DNA of 64,000 nt from Halobellus sp. LT62 (lineage in GTDB: Archaea; Halobacteriota; Halobacteria; Halobacteriales; Haloferacaceae). Positions 7,537 through 14,398 of this stretch are shown one piece after another; position 1 is the first letter of the stretch; each line of letters starts with the position of its first letter. The notes below the pieces were generated by a model. The model ran no database searches. It had not been told where the DNA came from and saw only the letters and a list, made by a program, of their open reading frames with translations. The position numbers were made by a program, and so were the translations under genes. The stretch covers positions 248,001 to 312,000 of the forward strand of contig NZ_JAYEZO010000001.1 of NCBI RefSeq assembly GCF_037031285.1, read 5' to 3'.

Positions 7537-8202
7537 GTGCAGGACGCGCTCCGAATCGGCGTCGCCGTGTTCAACGCGGGCGATCGCCACGCCGCCCACG
7601 ACGCGTGGGAAGCGCAGTGGCTGGCGCTCGACGACGGGACCCCCGACGAGCGCCTACTTCACGGACTCATCCAGTACGCCGCGGCGGTACATCACGCCCG
7701 AAACCGCAACTGGAGCGGCGCGCGCGGGCTCGCCGAGAGCGCCGAGCGGTACTTGGTCGGCGTCGACGACAGGGGCGTGAACGTCGGCGAGGTACGCGCG
7801 TACCTCCGCCGACTCGCCGACGATCCCGAGATCGCAGAACGCCGTTCGCCGGTCGCGCTCCGGTACGAGGGCGACGCGCTCGAACCAACGGACTTGACTT
7901 TCGAGGAGGTCGCGACCGCGGCCGAAATCCTCGCCAACGAGTACGACGCCTTCGACGAGGCCGTCGTCGCCGACGCCGTCAGGTACGCACGCGACGAACG
8001 AGGCGAAGCGCAGGATGAAACGCGAGACGAAGAACCCCCGACGGACGTCGCGTCGCCCCGCTCCCGGGGCTTCGTCGGAATGCTGTTCGAGTTCGCGGCC
8101 GACAGAGAACGGCGGGCGCTGGTCTACGAACGGCTGCGGGGACACGTCGAACGCCGCCGGGGGAGAGAGCGCGACGTCTCGGACTCGGGGCTGTTCGAGT
8201 GA
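7537..8202 (+). CDS. DUF309 family protein
   Basis: 221 aa. The N-terminal helical DUF309 core shows the family motif HxAHDxWExxW (RHAAHDAWEAQW) followed by LLHGLIQYAAAVHHARNRNWSGA, where the conserved His, Asp, Glu and Trp residues line a putative active or binding site; the biochemical role is unknown. The C-terminal part (about 150-221) is charged. The GTG start at 7537 is preferred: the family begins about here (VQDALRIGVAVFNAGD), and a box A lies at the leaderless distance. The open frame extends far upstream but that part is low-complexity and overlaps the zinc-ribbon gene. Confidence 0.85.
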   Translation: MQDALRIGVAVFNAGDRHAAHDAWEAQWLALDDGTPDERLLHGLIQYAAAVHHARNRNWSGARGLAESAERYLVGVDDRGVNVGEVRAYLRRLADDPEIAERRSPVALRYEGDALEPTDLTFEEVATAAEILANEYDAFDEAVVADAVRYARDERGEAQDETRDEEPPTDVASPRSRGFVGMLFEFAADRERRALVYERLRGHVERRRGRERDVSDSGLFE

Positions 8203-8265
8203 GTTTCTGCGACCTTTTCGCTCGCCGTCGACCTACTCGGCGGAGCTGTCCCGCGGGTCGTTGAC

Positions 8266-9051
8266 CTACTCGTCGCCGACCCGCTCGTCGCCGTTCCATT
8301 CGGCGGAGTTGTCCCGCGGCTCGTAGCCTAGCACGTCGCGTGCGCGGTCGATCGAGTAGTATTTCCGGTCGTTGTCGGAGATGCCGTAGACGATCTCGTA
8401 CTCGTAGTCGGCCAGCGCACAGCGCTCGAACAGATGCGCGCAGTCGCGGTAGGAGAGCCACATCGCCTGCCCGCGCTCGTAGTCGATCGGCGGGTGTCCC
8501 TCGGTGAGGTTGCCGATGCGGACGTTCACGACCGAGAGGTCGTGATGATCGTGGTAGTACCGGCCCAGCACTTCGCCGGTCGCCTTGCTCACGCCGTAGA
8601 GATTGCTCGGGCGGGGCAGTTCGGTCCCGTCGAGCCGGAAGTCGCCGTGGGGGCGGTACATCTCGGGGGTCCGCGAATCGGTCTCGTACGCGCCCACGGC
8701 GTGGTTCGAGGAGGCGAAGACGAACTTTCCGACGTCGACCTCGACGGCCGCCTCGTACATCGTCTGCGTGCCGTCGATGTTGTTCTGCAGGACGCTGTCC
8801 CACGGGGCTTCGGGCCGGGGGTCGCCCGCTAAGTGGATCACCGCGGCGCAGCCGTCCAACGCCTCGCGGACCGCGTCGTCGTCGGTGACGTCGGCGACGA
8901 ACACGTCTCCCTCGTCGACGCCCGCCGGAAGCTTCGTCGCCGACAGCGGTTCCCTGTCGAGCAGCCGCCACTCGAAGCGTTCGCCGAGGTGGCGCAGGAT
9001 CGCCTGTCCGACGCGTCCGCCCGCCCCTGTCAGGAGAACCGGCTCGTCCAT
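8266..9051 (-). CDS. azf: NAD-dependent glucose-6-phosphate dehydrogenase, Azf type (SDR)
   Basis: 261 aa extended short-chain dehydrogenase. The N-terminal Rossmann motif TGAGGRVG is at residues 8-15; the catalytic Ser is in FASSNHA (S114/S115); YxxxK is YGVSK (Y152, K156). The overall sequence, including HLAGDPRPEAPWDSVL and GISDNDRKYYSIDRA, strongly resembles the archaeal 'Zwischenferment' of Haloferax, which oxidises glucose 6-phosphate with NAD+ in the oxidative pentose phosphate pathway. Start: ATG at 9051 (MDEPVLLTGAGG) instead of the longer frame, which adds 42 residues without similarity. It is monocistronic. A UDP-sugar epimerase-like role is the alternative, but the family resemblance to Azf is high. 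Confidence 0.83.
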   Translation of the reverse strand: MDEPVLLTGAGGRVGQAILRHLGERFEWRLLDREPLSATKLPAGVDEGDVFVADVTDDDAVREALDGCAAVIHLAGDPRPEAPWDSVLQNNIDGTQTMYEAAVEVDVGKFVFASSNHAVGAYETDSRTPEMYRPHGDFRLDGTELPRPSNLYGVSKATGEVLGRYYHDHHDLSVVNVRIGNLTEGHPPIDYERGQAMWLSYRDCAHLFERCALADYEYEIVYGISDNDRKYYSIDRARDVLGYEPRDNSAEWNGDERVGDE

Positions 9052-9239
9052 TCGATAATCCGTCCGTGAGGCGACGCCAAGAAACGTCCGATTTGTGCCG
9101 GTGATAGGCGTGTGACACGTCGCTCCCAGAGCATACGTGTAGACACGTCGATCCCAGTGCACCGTTCCTCGCATCACTCCCGCACGGACGAACGCGTCCG
9201 CGACGACACGCCCTTTGCCCGGGGGGACGTGGACCGAGT

Positions 9240-9584
9240 ATGCCCACCGATGCCGAATCGGCCTGTTTCGAGGCCGGGATCAAGTTCGGATCGCTGTACC
9301 ACCAGTTCGCGGGGACGCCAGTCAGCCCGAAAAGCGCCGAGAGCCTCGGTCGCGCGATGGAGGAATCGATCGAGAACCAGCCCTACTGCGTCGACGTCGA
9401 CGTCGACGTCAGGACCGATCGCATCGCCGAGGTGCTGGCCTCTCAGTCCGCCGAGTACACCGAACTCACAGGGCGCTTTATCGACGTCGAAATGCGGGTC
9501 GAATACGAGGGCGTGACGGTTCGGACGCGGATGGAGATGGACGGCGACTACCCGCGTATGAAACTCGTCGCCGTCGAGGCGTGA
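9240..9584 (+). CDS. mptD: Archaeal MptD-type dihydroneopterin aldolase
   Basis: 114 aa, single domain. It resembles the small archaeal dihydroneopterin aldolase family (MptD of the methanopterin/folate pathway), which cleaves 7,8-dihydroneopterin to 6-hydroxymethyl-dihydropterin and glycolaldehyde. Recognisable segments: ACFEAGIKFGSLYHQFAGTPVSP at the N-terminus and MEESIENQP in the middle. In haloarchaea it would serve tetrahydrofolate synthesis, fitting the class IV aminotransferase (possible PabC) 1.5 kb downstream. Start ATG at 9240; box A is not obvious. Confidence 0.75.
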   Translation: MPTDAESACFEAGIKFGSLYHQFAGTPVSPKSAESLGRAMEESIENQPYCVDVDVDVRTDRIAEVLASQSAEYTELTGRFIDVEMRVEYEGVTVRTRMEMDGDYPRMKLVAVEA

Positions 9585-9634
9585 GGCGGGGGAGGAAAGC
9601 CGAACCGACGGATTTCACTTTCACTTTCGGGCGT

Positions 9635-9644
9635 GTTTTTAACC
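9635..9644 (+). promoter_or_regulatory. Box A of DUF5790 gene
   Basis: GTTTTTAACC centred 29 nt before the ATG at 9668, typical for a leaderless or near-leaderless haloarchaeal promoter. Confidence 0.55.
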
Positions 9645-9667
9645 TCTCCGGCCTCGAATCCGATGAT

Positions 9668-10147
9668 ATGAGTAGCCAGAGCACACTCGCTGACGACGAC
9701 CTGTTCGGAGAGGCTGCTGCGGAGATGCGCGAGGAGGTCGAAAGCCACCTCGCCGACGCGCGGGCGGAGCTGCCCGACCCCGACGACGTGTGGGAAACGG
9801 AGGCCGACAACGTCCTCGGCGTCTTGAACGCGCTCAAGTCGGCGCTGGACGTCAACGACGCAGAGGAGCACCTCCGACAGGCGAAAAAGACGTTCATCGT
9901 CGGCCAGCGCGCCGACGCGTTCGACGACCCCGACTCTCTGGAAGCGGAGGTCGAGGCCGTCGAGGAACTGCTCGCCTCGATCGAAGACGCCGAGACGCTC
10001 GTCGGCGACCTCACCGGAGCGATGCCGCAACTCCGGAGCCAACTGCAGGACGCCGCTGAGGCTGGCTCGGATTCGGATGAGGATACCGCCGCCGACGATG
10101 TCGACGACGAAGAGTCAGCTGACGAGGGCGACGCAGACGACGCGTAA
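9668..10147 (+). CDS. DUF5790-type haloarchaeal protein
   Basis: 159 aa, all-alpha and acidic. It contains a conserved core of about 115 residues (DDLFGEAAAEMREEVESHL ... VWETEADNVLGVLNALKSALDV) typical of a haloarchaea-restricted family of unknown function that I recall as DUF5790. The last 40 residues are an Asp/Ala-rich tail. ATG at 9668 is set by the box A and by the family start; the longer frame reads antisense-like sequence through mptD. Its 3' end runs into a 29-bp tandem repeat, so the final codons (DADDA) belong to the first repeat unit. No function can be assigned. Confidence 0.82.
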   Translation: MSSQSTLADDDLFGEAAAEMREEVESHLADARAELPDPDDVWETEADNVLGVLNALKSALDVNDAEEHLRQAKKTFIVGQRADAFDDPDSLEAEVEAVEELLASIEDAETLVGDLTGAMPQLRSQLQDAAEAGSDSDEDTAADDVDDEESADEGDADDA

Positions 10148-10223
10148 CGGCGCACTCCGACACAGACGACGCGCAACGGCGCACTCCGACACAGACGACG
10201 CGCAACGACGGACTCCTGACACA
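10137..10223 (+). repeat. 29-bp tandem repeat at the 3' end of the DUF5790 gene
   Basis: Two nearly identical 29-bp units (10137-10165 and 10166-10194; one T/C difference) are followed by a third diverged unit (10195-10223). Each contains GGCGCACTCCGACACAG. Unit 1 overlaps the last codons and TAA stop; in unit 2 the corresponding TAA is CAA. This looks like a duplication spreading out of the gene end. Confidence 0.85.
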
Positions 10224-10244
10224 TACGGCGCTCGACGGAACGGC

Positions 10245-10253
10245 TTTTAAATA
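10245..10253 (+). promoter_or_regulatory. Box A of HhH-protein gene
   Basis: TTTTAAATA centred 29 nt upstream of the ATG at 10278, a near-consensus haloarchaeal TATA element. Confidence 0.65.
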
Positions 10254-10277
10254 GTCGACGGACATACCATCGACGCG

Positions 10278-11081
10278 ATGAGCATCTTCGATACGATCCT
10301 GTCGTCGCTCCGCTCGCTCCTCGGCGGCGGACGCACTGACGAGTCGACGTCGACGAATCCGACGACGTCGGACACAGACGAATCGTCGTCCGGATCCGAG
10401 GGCACCGTCTCAGTCGAGCGGGAAACGCGCGAGGACCGCGACGCCGCCGATGCGTCGACCGAAGCGTCGGTCAAGGGAACAAACGCCGAGTCCGAGTCCG
10501 CTGACTCGTCCGAGGACGCAGCGGCCGGAGCCGGGGCAGCCGCGGCGAACACTGACGCGGCGGCGTCGACGGAGACCCTCGTCGACGAGGCTGAAGGCAA
10601 GGAGCCGGCCGAAGTCGTCGAGACGTCCGGCGAGGGCGACGAATCGGTTTCTCCGGACCCCGACGACGCCGAAACGCCGGAGGACGCGGCTGCCGCCGAG
10701 ACCGACGCGTCGGCGTCGACTGAGACGCTCGTCGACGAGGAGACCGGAAAGGAGCCCGCGGAAGCGGTCACGTCGACGGAAACTCCCGACGCTGACGCGG
10801 TCGATGAGGCGGAAGACGGCGAAGCGGAGGCGGAAGACGCCGAAGCAGAGGCGGAAGACAGCGAAGCCGGTGACGAAACTGACGAGGGGTCAGCGGACGA
10901 GAGCTCCGAACCGGTCGAGACGCTGAAGGGGATCGGCCCGGCCTACGCGGAACGTCTCGGTGACGCCGGTATCGAGACCGTCTCCGACCTCGCGGCGGCC
11001 GACGCCGGCGACCTCGCCGCCGAGGTCGACGTCTCCGAGAAGCGGGTCGCGACGTGGATCGAACGTGCGCGCGAGGAATGA
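10278..11081 (+). CDS. Acidic protein with C-terminal helix-hairpin-helix domain
   Basis: 267 aa. The N-terminus (MSIFDTILSSLRSLLGG) looks like an amphipathic helix. Residues about 18-205 are a disordered Asp/Glu/Ser/Ala-rich linker containing two copies of an approximately 26-residue block (STETLVDEaxGKEPAE). The last 60 residues form a helix-hairpin-helix/RuvA-like or SAM-like DNA-binding module (ETLKGIGPAYAERLGDAGI). The same HhH type ends topA in this window. It may tether DNA or bind DNA ends; the partner is unknown. Strong promoter upstream; the next gene starts 57 nt after its stop. Confidence 0.85.
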   Translation: MSIFDTILSSLRSLLGGGRTDESTSTNPTTSDTDESSSGSEGTVSVERETREDRDAADASTEASVKGTNAESESADSSEDAAAGAGAAAANTDAAASTETLVDEAEGKEPAEVVETSGEGDESVSPDPDDAETPEDAAAAETDASASTETLVDEETGKEPAEAVTSTETPDADAVDEAEDGEAEAEDAEAEAEDSEAGDETDEGSADESSEPVETLKGIGPAYAERLGDAGIETVSDLAAADAGDLAAEVDVSEKRVATWIERAREE

Positions 11082-11138
11082 TCCGCGGGCTGCGGTGATT
11101 GCAGGCCGGGACCGGCAGATCGTACCCACCGGAGCGAA

Positions 11139-12062
11139 ATGACGGACTTGCAGTACCACGTCGACGGCGAACTCGTCCCCGCCGACGCGGCGACAGTCAG
11201 CGTCCGCGACCGCGGGTTTATGTACGGCGACGCGGTGTTCGAGACCCTCCGCGCGTACGGCGGTGACGTGTTCCGCTGGGAGGCCCACGCCGAGCGCTTG
11301 GCCGGATCTGCCGAAGCCATCTCGCTCGATCACGGCCTGTCCGACGCGGACCTGAAGCACCGTGTCGACGAGACGCTGGCGGCGAACGATCTCGACGACG
11401 CCTACGTGAAGCTCTCGGTCACGCGCGGCGTCCAGCCCGGGAAGCTGACGCCGAGTCCCGACGTCGACCCGACGGTCGTCGTGCAGGTCAACCCCCTCCC
11501 GCGCGGCGGCGTCGACGGCGAGCCGCTCTGGGACGGCCCGGCGACGCTCCAGACGGTGAAGACACGACGCGTCCCCGACGCGGCGCTCCCCTCGCGCGCG
11601 AAGACCCACAACTACCTGAACGGGATCCTCGCGCGGCTCGAACTCCGCGTCGCCGACGCCGACGAGGCGGTGATGCTCGACGGCGACGGTCACCTGACGG
11701 AGGGCGCGACGAGCAACCTCTTTTTCGTCGACGACGGGGCGCTCTGTACGTCGAGCCTCGACGGTCCGGTCCTGCCGGGGATCACCCGCGCGGAGGTACT
11801 CGACATCGCACGAACAGAGGGGATTCCGATCCGCGAGGGCGCGTTCACCCCGGACGACATCCGCGGGGCCGCGGAGGCGTTCGTGACGAACACGACGTGG
11901 GAGATTCGGCCGGTAGAGACGGTCGACGGCATCGACGTCGGCGGCGGTCCGCTGACGACGTTGCTCCGGCGGCTCTACGACGAACGCGTGGAAGCGGCGC
12001 ACTACGGCGATATGGACGCCGAGCCCGCCGGTACGGACGCCGACTCCGCGGGCGACGCGTAG
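11139..12062 (+). CDS. Class IV PLP aminotransferase (PabC/IlvE-like)
   Basis: 307 aa fold-type IV PLP enzyme. Signature elements: the N-terminal DRGFMYGDAVFETLRAY, the PLP-binding lysine in SRAKTHNYL (K155), EGATSNLFFV, and LPGITRAEVLDIA. Haloarchaeal members are annotated either as aminodeoxychorismate lyase (PabC, p-aminobenzoate for folate) or branched-chain aminotransferase (IlvE). The short length and FMYGDAVFET start favour PabC, and the nearby mptD gene would fit folate synthesis, but pabA/pabB are not in the window, so the symbol is left open. A polar tail of about 15 residues ends the protein. Confidence 0.88.
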   Translation: MTDLQYHVDGELVPADAATVSVRDRGFMYGDAVFETLRAYGGDVFRWEAHAERLAGSAEAISLDHGLSDADLKHRVDETLAANDLDDAYVKLSVTRGVQPGKLTPSPDVDPTVVVQVNPLPRGGVDGEPLWDGPATLQTVKTRRVPDAALPSRAKTHNYLNGILARLELRVADADEAVMLDGDGHLTEGATSNLFFVDDGALCTSSLDGPVLPGITRAEVLDIARTEGIPIREGAFTPDDIRGAAEAFVTNTTWEIRPVETVDGIDVGGGPLTTLLRRLYDERVEAAHYGDMDAEPAGTDADSAGDA

Positions 12063-12142
12063 CGTGTCGAAACCGGGAATCGGCGTCTGTGCGAACGACC
12101 GCGAATCGTCACGCTTGAATCGACCGACCGCAAACGCGCGCT

Positions 12143-12553
12143 ATGGACGAGGAACGCCGCATCGTCGGCGCGGACGACGTCACCGCCGAGGAGACGGTCG
12201 TGTTCACCGCGAAATCCGGGTTCGAGAAGACGGAGGGCGTGCTCACGCGCCTCGACGACGGCAGCGTAGTCGCCTTTACGAACTACTGTCCGCACTGGCG
12301 GGACGTCAGACTCGACAAGGGATCAAGCGCGCTCGTCAGAAACGGCGACATCGTCTGTCAGAAACACGGCGCGACCTTCGAGAAGGAAAGCGGCGTCTGC
12401 GACTTCGGCCCCTGTGAGGGTGCCGTCCTCGACACCTTCGAGGTGACCATCGACGACGGCGTGGTGTACCTTACCGACGACGAGTGGGACGCCGCGGAAA
12501 CGGGCCTCTCCGAGGAGCGCGACCTCTCTTCGGGCGGTCGGATCGATTACTGA
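12143..12553 (+). CDS. Rieske [2Fe-2S] ferredoxin-like protein
   Basis: 136 aa soluble Rieske protein. Cluster ligands are visible as CPH (in NYCPHW) and CxxH (in VCQKHG), separated by 20 residues, slightly longer than the common 15-17. A third conserved region, GVCDFGPCEGAVL, completes the fold. No transmembrane helix is present, so it is an electron-transfer ferredoxin or the ferredoxin component of an unknown oxygenase; no oxygenase is adjacent. The codons after about residue 125 form an acidic tail. ATG at 12143. Confidence 0.9.
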   Translation: MDEERRIVGADDVTAEETVVFTAKSGFEKTEGVLTRLDDGSVVAFTNYCPHWRDVRLDKGSSALVRNGDIVCQKHGATFEKESGVCDFGPCEGAVLDTFEVTIDDGVVYLTDDEWDAAETGLSEERDLSSGGRIDY

Positions 12554-12663
12554 TCTGCGAGAACTGCGTGGATCTCGGCACCAAAATGCATCGCGGCGAA
12601 CGCGACCCGCACCGTTTTCTGTCGGTGATAACTGAACGACTCAGATGAGTAGTGTCAGGAGAG

Positions 12664-12808
12664 TAGCGGGAGGTAGATTTGAACCTCAGTCGTTTCGCTC
12701 GCGTCTGCTCGCTCCACTCCTTGGTTCAAATCTACTCGTCGCTATGTCGCCGAACGCACGGTTCGCTCGGCGACGAGAGCGCCTCGCGACGTGAGTTCGG
12801 CAAAAACA
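12664..12808 (-). repeat. tRNA-Met 3'-flank module: hairpin, inverted T-arm, 3'-end copy
   Basis: Read from the tRNA 3' end: an 8 bp hairpin (12746-12753 with 12767-12774), an inverted T-arm copy (GTTCAAATCTAC at 12724-12735 on the plus strand), then a 21-nt exact direct copy of the tRNA 3' end including T-loop, 3' T-stem strand and acceptor strand (12664-12684 equals 12809-12829). No gene is present between 12554 and 12808. Confidence 0.85.
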
Positions 12809-12883
12809 TAGCGGGAGGTAGATTTGAACTACCGATCTCCGGGTTATGAGCCCGGCGGAATCTCCTGGCTATCCCATCCCGCT
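12809..12883 (-). tRNA. Initiator tRNA-Met (anticodon CAT)
   Basis: Cloverleaf: acceptor AGCGGGA/TCCCGCT, D-arm GGGATAGCCAGGA, anticodon stem with three G-C pairs (GGG/CCC) flanking the loop CTCATAA, T-arm with TTCAAAT loop, discriminator A. The A1-T72 pair and the three consecutive G-C pairs in the anticodon stem are hallmarks of an initiator tRNA. CCA is not encoded. Confidence 0.92.
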
Positions 12884-12953
12884 ATCGAAACGAAGTCTGG
12901 GGTTACGGTTAAGGATTGTGTTTCGCCCGCAGTGTGGCAATTTCACACTCGGT

Positions 12954-13403
12954 TCAGGATCGCATCACGCGCCACGTGAGCAGGCTTTCGGCGACGTAGT
13001 TCAGGAACATCGACGCGCCGATCGCGATGGGGATCGGGATCAGCTGCCAGAGGTCGAACCCGAACAGGGGAACGGTAACGTCGAGCTGGCGAAGTCCGCG
13101 GACGATCAGGAACTGCACCGCGAGCCCGCCGCTGCGGACGAGATTCGAGCGGAGAAAGCGCTTCAGCGTCGGAACCCGCCCCGGCGCGCCGAGTTCTGAA
13201 AAGGTCCAGCGCTCGTTGATCGCGAACATCACGACGATGGCGACCTCCGCGCCGACGAGCTTCGCGTACTCGCCGAGCACGCCGAACCCGACAATGAGCG
13301 CCGTCGTCGTCGTCATATCGAAGACCGCGCCGATCGCGCCGACGGAGACGAACTTCCCGAACCGGACGCTCGAAGCGAGTTCGTCGATCGCGTTACGAAT
13401 CAT
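12954..13403 (-). CDS. GtrA family membrane protein
   Basis: 149 aa, four predicted transmembrane segments (starting near GKFVSVGAIGAVFD, LVGAEVAIVVMFAINERWTF, RSGGLAVQFLIVR, LIPIPIAIGASMFLNYVAE). GtrA-family proteins are thought to flip or channel polyprenyl-phosphate-linked sugars across the membrane. The conserved NERWTF and FLNY motifs are present. The ATG directly abuts the stop of the glycosyltransferase gene (no intervening base), so the two are cotranscribed and probably act together in surface glycan or glycolipid assembly. Confidence 0.9.
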   Translation of the reverse strand: MIRNAIDELASSVRFGKFVSVGAIGAVFDMTTTTALIVGFGVLGEYAKLVGAEVAIVVMFAINERWTFSELGAPGRVPTLKRFLRSNLVRSGGLAVQFLIVRGLRQLDVTVPLFGFDLWQLIPIPIAIGASMFLNYVAESLLTWRVMRS

Positions 13404-14252
13404 TCAGTCGGCCTCGACGGCATCGGCCGCCTCCACCGCGGCGAGTCGATCGACGAGGGACGGTTCGTTTCGCGTTCGCGCGTCGAGCAGTTCGTGGACG
13501 CGATCCTCCCGGAGCAGGCGCGCTCGATGTCGCGAGGTCACCAGCGCGCGGGCGAGCTGCAGCGTCGTTTCGACCGTCGAGACGGTCGAATCCGGTCGGT
13601 CCTCCCACCGAACGGGGATCTCCGCGATCCGACAGTCGAGCGCGCCCGCGACGGCGACGAGTTCGATGTCCCACGCGAACCCCGGCTCGTAGAGGTGGGT
13701 GCGGACGGCTCGCCACGCGTCGACGGTGAGCGCCTTCGCGCCGCACTGGTAATCGTAGAGCTGCTCGTCGAGGAAGCGCCGCGCGAGCCACGCGAAGCCG
13801 TCTCCGAGGCGACGGCGCGCGAAGGTCTGATGCGACGCCACGTCCGCGTCGGGGTGCCGCCGCGAGCCGACCGCGAGGTCGGCGTCCCCCCCGGTGACGG
13901 CGTCGACGACGGCCGCGAACGAGTCGGCAGGCGTGCTCCCGTCGGCGTCGGCGAACGCGAGAACCTCGACGTTTCGCGCGGTCGCATCGGATCCGGCGGA
14001 CGCACCGCCCTTGAGGAGTGCCTCGAATCCCGCGGTTATCGCCGCCCCCTTCCCGCGTCGCGCGTCGACAGTCGCGAGCTCGACGCAGTCGGGGAGTCGG
14101 CCGAGCCGCTCGCGGAGGTCCGAGCGCGGGGCGTCGGCCTCGACCCGGATCACTGCCGGGTCGAGCCGCTCCGTGAGGGCGTGGAGGTAACCGCCGAGTC
14201 GCTCGGGATCGGGCCGGTAGGCGGGGACGACGATCCCGACGGCACGAGTCAT
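13404..14252 (-). CDS. GT2 glycosyltransferase (dolichyl-phosphate sugar synthase-like)
   Basis: 282 aa family 2 glycosyltransferase. N-terminal VGIVVPAYRPD nucleotide-binding strand, the RRGKGAAITAGF motif, and the metal-binding DxD in FADADGST (D102, D104). The acceptor-side segment YDYQCGAKALTVDAWR and WDIELVAVA match dolichyl-phosphate glucose/mannose synthase-like enzymes. No C-terminal membrane helices of its own; membrane partnering would come from GtrA, encoded immediately downstream. ATG at 14252 is preferred because it begins the first Rossmann strand. The sugar and acceptor cannot be specified. Confidence 0.9.
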   Translation of the reverse strand: MTRAVGIVVPAYRPDPERLGGYLHALTERLDPAVIRVEADAPRSDLRERLGRLPDCVELATVDARRGKGAAITAGFEALLKGGASAGSDATARNVEVLAFADADGSTPADSFAAVVDAVTGGDADLAVGSRRHPDADVASHQTFARRRLGDGFAWLARRFLDEQLYDYQCGAKALTVDAWRAVRTHLYEPGFAWDIELVAVAGALDCRIAEIPVRWEDRPDSTVSTVETTLQLARALVTSRHRARLLREDRVHELLDARTRNEPSLVDRLAAVEAADAVEAD

Positions 14253-14398
14253 CACCTCCGAGTACCGGCTTCTGTGTGAAAAGCGAACCGCTAGCGAGCG
14301 GACGGGCGGTGTCACCGGGGGAGCACTGCCAGCGCCCCGTCGAGACTCGGCGCATCACAAGAGGTATGTCCCGGGCTCTCGCTCCGTCAACACGGAGA

